Of a DNA stretch of 64,000 bases, positions 49,781-58,280 are shown piece by piece. The stretch is from JACDAN01 sp963721345. GTDB lineage: Bacteria; Actinomycetota; Thermoleophilia; Gaiellales; Gaiellaceae. The notes beneath the pieces are model-generated. The model ran no database searches and was not told the origin of the DNA. It saw only the letters and a list, made by a program, of their open reading frames with translations. The stretch is taken from contig CAVRIT010000001.1 of NCBI GenBank assembly GCA_963721345.1, positions 1,488,001 through 1,552,000 of the forward strand. The letters are read 5' to 3'. Within the stretch, counting starts at the first letter, position 1, and every line of letters begins with the position of its first letter. Position numbers and translations under genes: made by a program.

Positions 49781-50386
49781 TTAGAAGCCGTATCTCTCTT
49801 CTTTCCAGTAGTCCGCGTCGTTGTGGTAGCCGAGGCGCTCCCAGAAGCCCGGGTCGTCGTGGGCCTTGAGCTCGATTCCCCGCAGCCACTTCGCGCTCTT
49901 CCAGAAGTAGCGCGACGGGATCATCAGGCGCAGCGGCCAGCCGTGCTCCGGCGTCAGCGGCTCGCCGTCGGCCTCGTACGCGATCAGCGCGTTCTCGTCC
50001 TGCAGCGCGGTGAGGGGGACGTTCGCGGTGTAGTCCTGCTCGGCGTGCGCCACGACGTAGCGCGCGCTCGGCTTCGGCTTCACGAGCCTGGCCAGCTCGT
50101 TCCAGTGGACGCCCTTGAAGCTCGTGTCGAAGCGGCTCCAGCGGGTGACGCAGTGGATGTCGACCGTCACCTCTCGTGCCGGGAGCGCGAGGAAGTCCTG
50201 CCACGAGAGCGTGACCGGCTCTTCGACCTCCCCGAACACTCCGAAGTCCCACGTCGACAGGTCGGTCTTCGGGATCGTCCCGGCGTGGAGCACGGGCCAC
50301 TTCTCCGTCAGGTACTGACCGGGAGGGAGGCGCGCCGGGTCGTAGCCGGCCTCCTCGACCTTGCGCTCGGCGCGTGACCGGAACAT
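49781..50386 (-). CDS. Sulfite-oxidase-like molybdopterin oxidoreductase
   Basis: 201 residues comprising a single Moco domain. DIHCVTRWSRFDTSFKGV holds the cysteine that ligates molybdenum in the sulfite oxidase/YedY family; GWPLRLMIPSRYFWKSAKWL is the other conserved stretch. No signal peptide, heme or dimerisation domain, so a short cytosolic member; substrate unknown. Start ATG at 50384-50386, leaderless, sharing a bidirectional promoter with the next gene. Confidence 0.9.
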   Translation of the reverse strand: MFRSRAERKVEEAGYDPARLPPGQYLTEKWPVLHAGTIPKTDLSTWDFGVFGEVEEPVTLSWQDFLALPAREVTVDIHCVTRWSRFDTSFKGVHWNELARLVKPKPSARYVVAHAEQDYTANVPLTALQDENALIAYEADGEPLTPEHGWPLRLMIPSRYFWKSAKWLRGIELKAHDDPGFWERLGYHNDADYWKEERYGF

Positions 50387-50393
50387 GGATTTC

Positions 50394-50400
50394 TAGACTA
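50394..50400. promoter_or_regulatory. Overlapping divergent -10 elements
   Basis: Plus strand TAGACT (50394-50399), seven bases before the GTG at 50407. Minus strand TAGTCT (50400-50395), eight bases before the ATG at 50386. The two hexamers share five base pairs; both mRNAs would be leaderless. Confidence 0.6.
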
Positions 50401-50406
50401 GATCCC

Positions 50407-51141
50407 GTGCAGATCGTTACGCCGAGCGCTGTCGCGCGACCCCGGGACTACGTCGCAGTCCGGGGCCCGGACGCGAACGACTTCCTGCAGCGCATGGTCT
50501 CGAACGACGTCGATCTGGCTCCCTGCCCGGCGCTTCTCCTCACACCCAAGGCCCGCGTGATCGCGCCGCTCGTCGTGGTCCGGCGGGCCGAGGACGACTA
50601 TTTGCTGTTGACGGAGCCCGGCCTTGGCGAGGTCGTGCGCTCGACCCTCCTCCGCGCGCGCTTCGCGGCGAAGGTCGAGGTCGAGCTCGAAAGCCACACC
50701 TCCGTGATCGTGTTCGGGCCGGGTGACGGGATTCCGAACGACGAGTACGGCGTGCCGGCCATGGAGGCCCTCGACGCCGACACGCCGTCGGAGCCGGCCG
50801 ACAAGGAGGAACTGGAGCGCATCCGGATCCGAGCCCGCCGTCCTCGCTGGGGACACGAGATCGATGATCGCATCCTCCCCGCCGAGGCCGGGCTCACCGA
50901 GACTCACGTCAGCTTCACCAAGGGCTGCTACCCGGGCCAGGAGCCGATCGCGCGGCTGCATCACCGAGGCAAGGTGAATCGACAGCTTCGCGTCATCGAG
51001 GTGGACGGCGCCCCCGAGCCCGAGACCGAGCTCGCGCACGGCGACAAGATCGTCGGGCGCATAACCTCGTCGGTCCCGGGGCTGGCCCTGGCGTATGTCA
51101 GGACCGACGTTCCGGAAGACGCGCCGCTGCGCCCAACCTGA
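50407..51141 (+). CDS. YgfZ/GcvT-like folate-binding protein
   Basis: 244 residues. The COG0354 signature KGCYPGQEPIARLHHRGKVN lies near residue 175, preceded by the GcvT-like N-terminal domain (DYVAVRGPDANDFLQRMVSNDV). YgfZ proteins use tetrahydrofolate to help maintain or repair Fe-S enzymes. Start GTG at the end of the shared promoter. Confidence 0.9.
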   Translation: MQIVTPSAVARPRDYVAVRGPDANDFLQRMVSNDVDLAPCPALLLTPKARVIAPLVVVRRAEDDYLLLTEPGLGEVVRSTLLRARFAAKVEVELESHTSVIVFGPGDGIPNDEYGVPAMEALDADTPSEPADKEELERIRIRARRPRWGHEIDDRILPAEAGLTETHVSFTKGCYPGQEPIARLHHRGKVNRQLRVIEVDGAPEPETELAHGDKIVGRITSSVPGLALAYVRTDVPEDAPLRPT

Positions 51142-51152
51142 GCCGGACGCGC

Positions 51153-51178
51153 GAGGGGCCCGCCGGAACGGGCCCCTC
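51153..51178. terminator. Terminator between ygfZ-like and secreted-protein genes
   Basis: GAGGGGCCCG-CCGGAA-CGGGCCCCTC, a perfect ten-base stem between convergent genes. Confidence 0.75.
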
Positions 51179-51202
51179 GTGATCTTCGGGCGAGCGCCTC
51201 GG

Positions 51203-52939
51203 CTACTCGGTGAACGGCCCCTCGCTCTTCTCTGAGGGCACGCACACCCGCCTCGGCGCCGTCACGCGCACGCTGTCGCTGCCGAACTGGTCGCGAGTGT
51301 TGACGGTGCGCGCCGCGAAGCCGGGAGTATGCGAGACGATCCGATAGCAGACCAGGTGGTCTTCATCGCTCACGATCGGCTCCTCCTCCATGCCTGCGCG
51401 GTGCTTGACGACCGGGTTGCACAGCTCCCGTGCTCGATCCACGCGCGCCGACAACGAGCCGAACTGGTCACGCAGCCCCATCGTCTCGCTGGCGAACCGT
51501 GGCGACTCCGACGTGACGTCGTAGCACTCGTAGTGCTGGATCGTCGTCGGCGCCGTTCCCGGCGTCCCTGCGAGGGTCTTCGCCGCCGGCGTGCAGAGCG
51601 TCAGAGGGCGACCGATCCGCAGCGTCGAGTCCCCGACGAACTGGTTGCGCACGTGCACCGTCCGTGCGGCGGACGGAAGTACCGGCAGCCCGTAGCACGT
51701 CAGGTGCGCTTCGTCGTCGACGATCAGCTCGGGGTCTCGGCCCGTACGACGCTTCTCGACCGGGTTCATCAGCCACTCGATCTCCTCGACCCGCACCGTT
51801 CGCGTGCCGAATTGGTCGACGAGCGTCACGTTTTCCTCGGTGACGCGCTCCGGCTGTGCGGTGTCGTAGGACTCGTAGTGCTGCACGACGTGGGTTCCCG
51901 GACAGTCCTCGTCGACCATGCCGTCGCCGTCGTTGTCGATCCCGTCACCGCAGATCTCGACTCCGGGCGGAGGAGCAAAGCCCGGGCAGATCTTGACCAG
52001 GCTGTTGTGACTTCCGACCGTGCCGTTGTCGTACCGGATCCCGTCCTGGGTGAGGTAGATGCAGCCGTCAGGGCCGACAGCCGAAAGGTCACCGCGGAAC
52101 CCTCCACTCGCGAACAACGATTCCGTCGGCGGCTGGCTGTAGTCGTCGCCGGGGAAGTCATAGCGCTTCATCGTGCCGTCGATGTTGTTGGTGACCACGA
52201 ACCGCGGCGGCGTTGCATGAAACGAGATGCCGTCCGGCTCCGACGTGATCGGGTTGTCGCGGATCATCGCCCCCGTGTCCCCGTTGAGCACAGTCAGCCT
52301 GAAGTCCGGCGACCGCGTGGACAGGAACAGGTAGTCGCCCGAAGGATCGAAGGCGATGCCGTCGATGAAGGTGTCCACCGTGGCGCTCGAGAACGTGGCC
52401 GACGTCGTCAGGGCCGGATCGACCTGGAGGATGGCACCGGTCGAGCCGACGTACATGAGGTTGCCCGTCTCGGGATCGACTGCGATGCCGAGCGCGTTCC
52501 CCGCCGGGCCGAAAGGCCCGCCGGTCGGCGCTCCCGTGTTCGGATCGAGGCGCACGACCCCGCCGCCCGTGTTCGTGTAGACGCTCCCGTTCGGGTGGTT
52601 GGCCATGCCGCAGCCTGCGTTGCTCGGGAGCACGACCTCCGTGTGGAGCTCGGTGGTCGGATCCTCGGCCGGCGGCACCGCGGGAACAGTCCGCAGATAC
52701 TTGTGCAGCTCGCTGCCGGAGAACTGGCAGTCGTCGACGATCGGGTTCCCGGTGGAGTCGAAGGCAACCCCGCCCATGAAGTGCGGCGAGCGCCCGAACA
52801 CGTCCTGCGTATACGGCGCCTGCAAGAAGGTGAACGACATACCGTCCATGGGCTCGTGAACCGCCGAAGCGCCGGTCACGAGCGCGAACGGGACAGTCAC
52901 CGCCAGGATCGCAACCGATCTCATGAGCCACCTGCGCAT
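51203..52939 (-). CDS. Secreted beta-propeller-like protein with calcium-type loop and C-terminal repeats
   Basis: 578 residues: a signal peptide (SVAILAVTVPFALVTGASA), an N-terminal ~300-residue region with propeller-like repeats (GIAVDPETGNLMYVGS, GIAFDPSGDYLFLST, DGISFHATPPRFVVT), a MopE-type loop CGDGIDNDGDGMVDEDC near residue 335, then three ~75-residue repeats of the form HYE.YD...V.L.DQFG...V.V...LC.PV.K. The last repeats bear paired cysteines and probably form beta domains. Extracellular; ligand unknown. GGAGG precedes the ATG. Confidence 0.82.
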   Translation of the reverse strand: MRRWLMRSVAILAVTVPFALVTGASAVHEPMDGMSFTFLQAPYTQDVFGRSPHFMGGVAFDSTGNPIVDDCQFSGSELHKYLRTVPAVPPAEDPTTELHTEVVLPSNAGCGMANHPNGSVYTNTGGGVVRLDPNTGAPTGGPFGPAGNALGIAVDPETGNLMYVGSTGAILQVDPALTTSATFSSATVDTFIDGIAFDPSGDYLFLSTRSPDFRLTVLNGDTGAMIRDNPITSEPDGISFHATPPRFVVTNNIDGTMKRYDFPGDDYSQPPTESLFASGGFRGDLSAVGPDGCIYLTQDGIRYDNGTVGSHNSLVKICPGFAPPPGVEICGDGIDNDGDGMVDEDCPGTHVVQHYESYDTAQPERVTEENVTLVDQFGTRTVRVEEIEWLMNPVEKRRTGRDPELIVDDEAHLTCYGLPVLPSAARTVHVRNQFVGDSTLRIGRPLTLCTPAAKTLAGTPGTAPTTIQHYECYDVTSESPRFASETMGLRDQFGSLSARVDRARELCNPVVKHRAGMEEEPIVSDEDHLVCYRIVSHTPGFAARTVNTRDQFGSDSVRVTAPRRVCVPSEKSEGPFTE

Positions 52940-53066
52940 ACCAACCTCCGAATAAGGGGAACCTCAACCGTACGACGTACGGGTGGCCGCGACGAACGGT
53001 GGTCGTCCGATCTTGGTGAGGCGACCGCCCTACGGCATTCCCCTTGAACGGATCATCCTTTCGTCG

Positions 53067-53072
53067 TAGCTT
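53067..53072 (+). promoter_or_regulatory. -10 element of the response regulator gene (leaderless)
   Basis: TAGCTT ends seven bases before the GTG at 53080. Confidence 0.45.
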
Positions 53073-53079
53073 TCAGTGA

Positions 53080-53694
53080 GTGGCGAGCGGGGCCACCAGG
53101 GGAGAGGGAGCGATCGCGATCGTCGACGACGACCCGGCGCTGCTCGAGCTCGTCTCGGACGTGCTCGAGGAAGCCGGGTACGCGACCTGGTCTGCGTGCA
53201 GCGGCGAGGAGGCGTTGCGCGAGGCGCAGCGCGTCCGGCCTGCGCTTGTCGTCCTCGACGTTCGTCTTCCCGGGTGCTCCGGGTACGAGGTCTGCCGCTC
53301 CCTTCGATCGCTCTATGGCGACGAGCTGCCCATCATCTTCATCTCGGGCGAGCGAACCGAGTCCTTCGACCGGGTGGCGGGACTGCTCATCGGCGGGGAC
53401 GACTACCTGGTCAAGCCGTTTGCACCGGACGAGCTCGTCGCGCGCGTGCGCGCACTGCTGCGGCGGTCAGGAAGTTCCCACGCCAACGGCGCGCAGCTCA
53501 CCGCGCGCGAGCTCGAGGTGTTGCTGCTGCTGGCCGACGGCCTCGAGCAGCCCGAGATCGCCCGGAGACTGACGATCAGCCCGAAGACGGTCGGAACCCA
53601 CATCGAGCACGTGCTCGGAAAGTTGGGGGTCCACAGCCGCGCGCAGGCGGTCGCCGTCGCGTACCGCAGCGGGATGACCGGCGCGCCGGAGTAG
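53080..53694 (+). CDS. NarL/FixJ-type response regulator
   Basis: 204 residues: a receiver domain with acidic pocket VDDDP, phospho-acceptor Asp60 in VVLDVRLPG, and lysine in DYLVKPFAP, then a LuxR-type helix-turn-helix (LTARELEVLLLLADGLEQPE, ISPKTVGTHIEHVLGKL). No histidine kinase gene is adjacent, so it is an orphan. Start GTG directly after the -10. Confidence 0.92.
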   Translation: MASGATRGEGAIAIVDDDPALLELVSDVLEEAGYATWSACSGEEALREAQRVRPALVVLDVRLPGCSGYEVCRSLRSLYGDELPIIFISGERTESFDRVAGLLIGGDDYLVKPFAPDELVARVRALLRRSGSSHANGAQLTARELEVLLLLADGLEQPEIARRLTISPKTVGTHIEHVLGKLGVHSRAQAVAVAYRSGMTGAPE

Positions 53695-53699
53695 CCCGA

Positions 53700-53772
53700 T
53701 GCGCCCGGCACGATTCGAACGTGCGACCTCTGCCTCCGCAGGGCAGCGCTCTATCCCCTGAGCTACGGGCGC
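53700..53772 (-). tRNA. tRNA-Arg, anticodon GCG
   Basis: A complete cloverleaf on the minus strand: acceptor GCGCCCG/CGGGCGC, D arm GCTC/GAGC with A20, anticodon stem CTGCC/GGCAG with loop CTGCGGA, T arm GCACG-TTCGAAT-CGTGC, discriminator A. CCA is not encoded. The loop gives anticodon GCG, reading CGC/CGU arginine codons; most bacteria use ACG (inosine) there. Confidence 0.93.
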
Positions 53773-53789
53773 CTAGGAGCCCAGCCAGT

Positions 53790-54806
53790 CTAGCGCCGCC
53801 AGAACGGCCTCCTGGCCGCGGCGCCGACCGGCTCTTCGCCGAGCGCACGCGCGGCGGCGAGCAGGTCTTCGGTGCGCAGTCTCATCAGCTCGTCGCGCTC
53901 GAGCGACGCGAGCTCGCTGCCCTGCACCTGGGCGAGGCGCAGCGCCTGGGCGTTCAAGGCCTGCTCGAACAGCGTTCGGGCGAAGCGCGCGTTGCCGAAG
54001 CCCTCGCCGCGGACCGGCCCGGCGAGGATGCGACGAAGCGCGTCCTGCGCGGCGTCGTCGAGGACGTACTCGTGCTCCCGCGCGAACTTCCCCGTGATCG
54101 CGACCAGCTCGTCGGTCGAGTAGTCGGGGAAGACGATCTCGCGAGCGAAGCGCGAGCGAAGGCCGGGGTTCGAGTCGAGGAAGCGCTCCATCAACCGCGG
54201 GTACCCGGCGACGATCACGACGAGGCGATGGCGGTAGTCCTCCATCCGCTTCAGGAGCGTCTCGACCGCCTCGGGCCCGAAGTCGAGGCGGTCCTCGGGC
54301 GTCGCCAGCGCATACGCCTCGTCGATGAAGAGGACGCCGTCGAGCGCCCGCCGGATCGCACGCTCGGTCTTGATCGCCGTCAGTCCCACGTACTGTCCGA
54401 CGAGTCCCGCGCGGTCGACCTCGACCAGGTGGCCACGGCGCAGGAGACCCATTGCGCGATACATCTGCGCGAGCAGCCGCGCCACGGTCGTCTTGCCCGT
54501 CCCCGGGTTGCCGAGAAAGACGAGGTGCTGTGAAGTGGCCACCTCCGGCAGGCCGTGTCGCTCGCGCTCGGCTTGCACCTGCAGGAACGCGACGAGCGCC
54601 CGAACCTGCTCTTTCACCGAGTCCAGGCCGATCAGGGCGTCGAGCTCGGCCTGGAGCTCGTCGAGGCTCGGCGACGGCTCGGGCTTTCGCAGCGCGTCGA
54701 CCTGATCGGCGAGCCACTCGGCGCCGTCGCCCCCCGCGGTCGAGCGGAGCCGCTCCCCGAGCGTTCGCAGCCCGCGGGACACTTCGTCGAGCGGATTCCG
54801 CGACAT
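53790..54806 (-). CDS. CbxX/CfqX-type AAA+ ATPase
   Basis: 338 residues. A short N-terminal helical region precedes ALIGLDSVKEQVRALVAFL, then Walker A GNPGTGKTTVARLLA (near residue 100), Walker B VLFIDEAYALA, sensor region VIVAGYP and an arginine-finger segment GLRSRFAREIVFPDY. The family includes the red-type rubisco activase and EccA of ESX systems; no partner (rubisco, ESX) is in view, so its client is unknown. ATG at 54804-54806. Confidence 0.88.
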   Translation of the reverse strand: MSRNPLDEVSRGLRTLGERLRSTAGGDGAEWLADQVDALRKPEPSPSLDELQAELDALIGLDSVKEQVRALVAFLQVQAERERHGLPEVATSQHLVFLGNPGTGKTTVARLLAQMYRAMGLLRRGHLVEVDRAGLVGQYVGLTAIKTERAIRRALDGVLFIDEAYALATPEDRLDFGPEAVETLLKRMEDYRHRLVVIVAGYPRLMERFLDSNPGLRSRFAREIVFPDYSTDELVAITGKFAREHEYVLDDAAQDALRRILAGPVRGEGFGNARFARTLFEQALNAQALRLAQVQGSELASLERDELMRLRTEDLLAAARALGEEPVGAAARRPFWRR

Positions 54807-54816
54807 GACGCCCGGC

Positions 54817-54826
54817 ACGGTAGCTT
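54817..54826. promoter_or_regulatory. Overlapping divergent -10 elements
   Basis: Plus strand TAGCTT (54821-54826) serves the HerA-like gene, ATG at 54838. Minus strand TACCGT (54822-54817) serves the AAA+ gene, ATG at 54806. The two elements share the central TA; start codons are 31 bases apart and leaders almost absent. Confidence 0.5.
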
Positions 54827-54837
54827 CACCGCCTTCG

Positions 54838-56355
54838 ATGACGGAGTTCCGGAAGACGATCGGCGACGCGTACACCTTCGAGGGCGACTCGATCGAGCTC
54901 GGGCGCGGCGTGCACGACGGGAAGCTGGAGCGCGAGGCCGTGGTTCGCCTCCCGCTCGCCACGTCGAACCGGCACGGCTTGATCGCAGGCGCGACGGGAA
55001 CCGGCAAGACCCGGACGCTCCAGCTGATCGCGGAGCAGCTCTCGGCGGCAGGTGTGCCGGTCGTCGCGGCGGACATCAAGGGCGACGTCTCGGGCATCGC
55101 GCAGGCCGGCGAGAAGGGAGGCCCGGCCGAGAAGAGGGCCGGGGAGCTCGGGCAGGACTGGGAGCCGCAGGGCTTTCCGGCCGAGTACCTCTCGATCGGC
55201 GGAATCGGTCCGGGCGTCCCGGTGCGAGCGACCGTCTCGGACTTCGGGCCGCTGCTTCTCGCCAAGATCCTGGAGGCCAACCAGACGCAGGAGCAGAGCC
55301 TGTCGCTCGTCTTCCGCTACGCGGACGAGAGGGGCCTGCCGATCGTGGACCTCGCAGATCTCAGGGCGCTCCTCACCTTCTTCGACTCCGAGGAGGGCAA
55401 GGCGGAGCTGAAGACGATCGGCGGTGTCTCCTCGGCGACGATCGGCGTCCTGCTCCGCTCGCTCGTCCAGCTCGAGGACGGGGGCGGCACCGAGTTCTTC
55501 GGCGAGCCGCAGTTCGAGATCGCCGACCTGCTGCGGACCGCGCCGGACGGGCGCGGCGTGATCTCGTGCCTCGAGCTCGCGGCGGCGCAGGACAAGCCGC
55601 GGCTCTTCTCCACCGTGCTGATGTGGCTCCTCGCAGAGCTGTTCGAGCAGCTGCCGGAAGTGGGTGACGTCCCGAAGCCCAAGGTCGTCTTCTTCTTCGA
55701 CGAGGCGCACCTGCTGTTCGCCGACGCGACGGACGCGTTCCTCGACTCGGTGGTGCAGACCGTCCGACTGATCCGCTCGAAGGGCGTCGGTGTCTTCTTC
55801 ATCACCCAGACGCCGAAGGACATCCACCCGGACGTGCTCGCCCAGCTCGGGAACCGGATCCAGCACGCGCTGCGCGCGTTCACGCCGCAGGACGCGAAAG
55901 CGCTGAAGGCGACCGTGTCGACGTTCCCGACCTCCGAGCTCTACGACCTCGAGGAGCTGCTGCCCCAGCTCGGGACGGGCGAGGCTGCGGTGACGATCCT
56001 CTCCGAGAGCGGCGTGCCCACCCCTGTCGTCCACACGAAGCTGCGTGGGCCCGAGGCGCACATGAAGCCGGCCGACGATCTCGACGGAGCGGCGAAGGCG
56101 TCCCCGCTCTACGCGAAGTACGGGACGCGCGTCGACCGCGAGAGCGCGCGCGAGCTGCTCGCCGCCCGCATCGAGCGTCAGGCGCCGGAGGAGGCGCCTC
56201 CCGGCGAGGTCTTGCCGCGGAAGGAGCCGCGCCGGCAGTCCGGAGGCACCGCGAAGGCCGATCCGCTCACCGACTTTCTCGGCTCGCGCGCGGGCAAGCA
56301 GGTGCAGCGCGAGGTCATCCGCGGCGTGTTCGGGATGCTTCGCAAGCGCCTCTGA
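54838..56355 (+). CDS. HerA-like ATPase (DUF853 / YjgR family)
   Basis: 505 residues. Walker A is GATGTGKTRTLQL near residue 50, Walker B VVFFFDEAHLLF near residue 290, and ITQTPKDIHPDVLAQLGNRIQHALRAF is the family's signature arginine-finger region (quoted in part: FITQTPKDIHPDVLAQLGNR). HerA-type motors translocate DNA or proteins; YjgR function is unproven. Chosen ATG at 54838 fits the promoter; an in-frame start at 54805 lies upstream of the -10. Confidence 0.9.
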   Translation: MTEFRKTIGDAYTFEGDSIELGRGVHDGKLEREAVVRLPLATSNRHGLIAGATGTGKTRTLQLIAEQLSAAGVPVVAADIKGDVSGIAQAGEKGGPAEKRAGELGQDWEPQGFPAEYLSIGGIGPGVPVRATVSDFGPLLLAKILEANQTQEQSLSLVFRYADERGLPIVDLADLRALLTFFDSEEGKAELKTIGGVSSATIGVLLRSLVQLEDGGGTEFFGEPQFEIADLLRTAPDGRGVISCLELAAAQDKPRLFSTVLMWLLAELFEQLPEVGDVPKPKVVFFFDEAHLLFADATDAFLDSVVQTVRLIRSKGVGVFFITQTPKDIHPDVLAQLGNRIQHALRAFTPQDAKALKATVSTFPTSELYDLEELLPQLGTGEAAVTILSESGVPTPVVHTKLRGPEAHMKPADDLDGAAKASPLYAKYGTRVDRESARELLAARIERQAPEEAPPGEVLPRKEPRRQSGGTAKADPLTDFLGSRAGKQVQREVIRGVFGMLRKRL

Positions 56356-56356
56356 G

Positions 56357-57285
56357 ATGCCGCTCTACCTCACGGAGGAAGAGGTCGAGAAGCTGCTGTC
56401 GCCCGCCGACGCGATCGCCGCCGTCGAAGCGTGCTTCGAACGGCTCGCGCGCGGCGTGATCGACAACCGCCCGCGGACGCGGCAGAAGGTCGAAGGCGGC
56501 GTCTTCGCGGTGATGTCGGCGGTTGACGACGAGCTGCACCGCGCCGGGGTCAAGAGCTACGCCTGGGTTCCGTCCGGAACGCCGTTTGTGGTCTGCCTGT
56601 TCGACGTGGAGCGCGGGGAGCTCGCCGCGGTGATCGAGGCCGACAAGCTGGGCCAGCTGCGGACGGGGGCCGCGAGTGCGGTCGCCGCGAGGTACCTCGC
56701 GCGCGAAGGCGCCAAGTCGCTCGGGGTGCTCGGCTGCGGTTGGCAGGCGCGCAGCCAGGTGCAGTGCATCCGGGAGGCGGTGCCCACCATCGACCGGGTC
56801 GTCGCCTACTGCCGTACCGAGGAGAGCCTCGAGCGCTTCTGCGAGGAGGTGGGCGCCGAGGCCGGCGAGACGCACCGTGATGCGGGCGAGCAGGACGTCG
56901 TCGTGACGGTCACGACGTCACGCGACCCCGTTCTCCGCGGGGAGTGGCTGGCGCCGGGCGCGCTCGTCTGCGCCGTCGGCGCAAACGACCGGCGGGCGCG
57001 GGAGCTCGACAACGCCGTGATCGAGCGCGCAGGCTTCATCTGCTGCGACTCGCGCGACCAGGCGAAGCTCGAGTCCGGCGACCTGATCGAGCCGGTGGAG
57101 CAGGGGTTGCTCGACTGGCTCGAGGTCCACGAGCTCCAGGACGTCGTCGCCGGTGAGATTCAGGGGCGCCAGGACCCCGAGGACATCGTCCTGTTCAAGT
57201 CGAACGGGATCGCGGCGTGGGACGTCGCCTCGCGACGCTCGCCGTCGAACGCGCCCGCGAGCGGGGCGTCGGCCGGGAGCTCTAG
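56357..57285 (+). pseudogene. Ornithine cyclodeaminase/mu-crystallin family protein, 3' frameshift
   Basis: The first ~290 residues are a normal family member: substrate-binding segment, then the Rossmann motif GVLGCGWQARSQVQ (near residue 125) and DIVLFKSNGIAAWDVA near the end. After about 57232 the frame is lost; in the next frame the sequence reads TLAVERARERGVGREL and stops at TAG 57283-57285, the expected family C terminus, sharing CTAG with the convergent gene. Unshifted, the frame would run on to 57391 through that gene. Product would be an NAD-dependent imine reductase or cyclodeaminase. One missing or extra base explains everything. Confidence 0.8.
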
Positions 57286-57530
57286 CTGCCCTGCTGCTTC
57301 GCGGTCTCGACGGTGTCGCGTCCCAGGGCGCGGATCACCTCGGGCCGGTCGAGGAGCCGCTCGCGCTCGCCGGGCGTCGTTCGGTTCTTGATGTACGGGT
57401 CGTCGAGTATCTCGGCGAGCGCGCGCCCCCGCTCGTGCTCGCGGATCACGTAGGCGGCGATCCGGTCCTCGCCCGAGGAGCGCGCGAAGAGGAACGAGAA
57501 CGGGCTGCGAAGGAAATCGCGGAACGCCAC
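57282..57530 (-). CDS. Small conserved protein, unknown function
   Basis: 82 residues, charged and helical, no membrane segment after the initial FLRSPFSFLF patch. GEDRIAAYVIREHERGRALAEIL and YIKNRTTPGERERLLDRPEV suggest a helical bundle. GTG start at 57530, 11 bases after the upstream lipoprotein gene's stop. No family recognised. Confidence 0.72.
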   Translation of the reverse strand: MAFRDFLRSPFSFLFARSSGEDRIAAYVIREHERGRALAEILDDPYIKNRTTPGERERLLDRPEVIRALGRDTVETAKQQGS

Positions 57531-57541
57531 GACGCGCGATT

Positions 57542-58174
57542 CTACGACGAGATCAGCTCGAACGACCGGGCCGACTCGGCGAACGTCTGCTTGTACGTGT
57601 CGGCCTGGTCGGGCAGCGTCGTGAACGTGATGACGTACGCCTTGGCGCCCTTCCGGACGAAGTACTGGTCGGCGCTGACGCGTCGCTTCGCGCCCTGGTT
57701 CTGGATCTCGTAGCTCCAGGTCAGGCGCATCGCGGGCCCCGCCGGCAGGTCGGCCTTCGTCGGCTCACCGACCTGCGCCGAGGGGATGCCTCGGAGCGGC
57801 TCCAGGTTCTGCTGCACCCATTGCTCGAGCTGCATCGACGGCGGGATCGGCGCGACGATCACGTTCAGGTTCGTCGCGAACTCGTCCTTGATCTCGGGGT
57901 CGAAGGAGATGAACTGCAGCGCGTCGGTCTGCGTCGCCATGTCGAGGAACTGGGCGAAATCGGGGTTCTCCTGCTTGAACTCCTCGACGGCCGGTCCCTC
58001 GAGGTCGTCGATCGTCTTCCAGTCCGACGGCGCCGAGACCGCGAAGCCGGCCTTCGCCACCTCGTAGCGCTTCAGGCCGTTCGAGCTCGACTCTCCGTTC
58101 TCGCCCCCGCTTCCGCCGCCGCATGCCGCGAGGCCGGCGAGGAGGACGCTCGTGAGAAGTGCGGTTAGCCGCAC
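57542..58174 (-). CDS. Lipoprotein with PsbP/DcrB-like domain
   Basis: 210 residues. The signal LTALLTSVLLAGLAAC has a lipobox (LAAC), followed by a Gly/Ser-rich linker and a domain opening YEVAKAGFAVSAPSDWKTID and ending TYKQTFAESARSFEL, the pattern of PsbP/DUF1795-type proteins (alpha/beta, often envelope stress or ligand binding). Start GTG at 58174. Divergent from the aldehyde dehydrogenase gene. Confidence 0.82.
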   Translation of the reverse strand: MRLTALLTSVLLAGLAACGGGSGGENGESSSNGLKRYEVAKAGFAVSAPSDWKTIDDLEGPAVEEFKQENPDFAQFLDMATQTDALQFISFDPEIKDEFATNLNVIVAPIPPSMQLEQWVQQNLEPLRGIPSAQVGEPTKADLPAGPAMRLTWSYEIQNQGAKRRVSADQYFVRKGAKAYVITFTTLPDQADTYKQTFAESARSFELISS

Positions 58175-58206
58175 GGCCGATCCATACCCACATCCTGCTG
58201 CATGAC

Positions 58207-58232
58207 GCGGCCCGTGGTGATCTCGGGGCCGC
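58207..58232 (+). other. Hairpin in the divergent region before the aldehyde dehydrogenase gene
   Basis: GCGGCCC and GGGCCGC around a 12-base loop, followed by TCTTTGTTT. It resembles a terminator pointing at the dehydrogenase gene but lies upstream of that gene's -10, so its role is unclear. Confidence 0.3.
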
Positions 58233-58266
58233 TCTTTGTTTGCGGGGCGGTGCGTCCCGTTTGCTC

Positions 58267-58272
58267 TATCGT
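58267..58272 (+). promoter_or_regulatory. -10 element of the aldehyde dehydrogenase gene
   Basis: TATCGT ends eight bases before the ATG at 58281. Confidence 0.4.
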
Positions 58273-58280
58273 CTCGCGCG

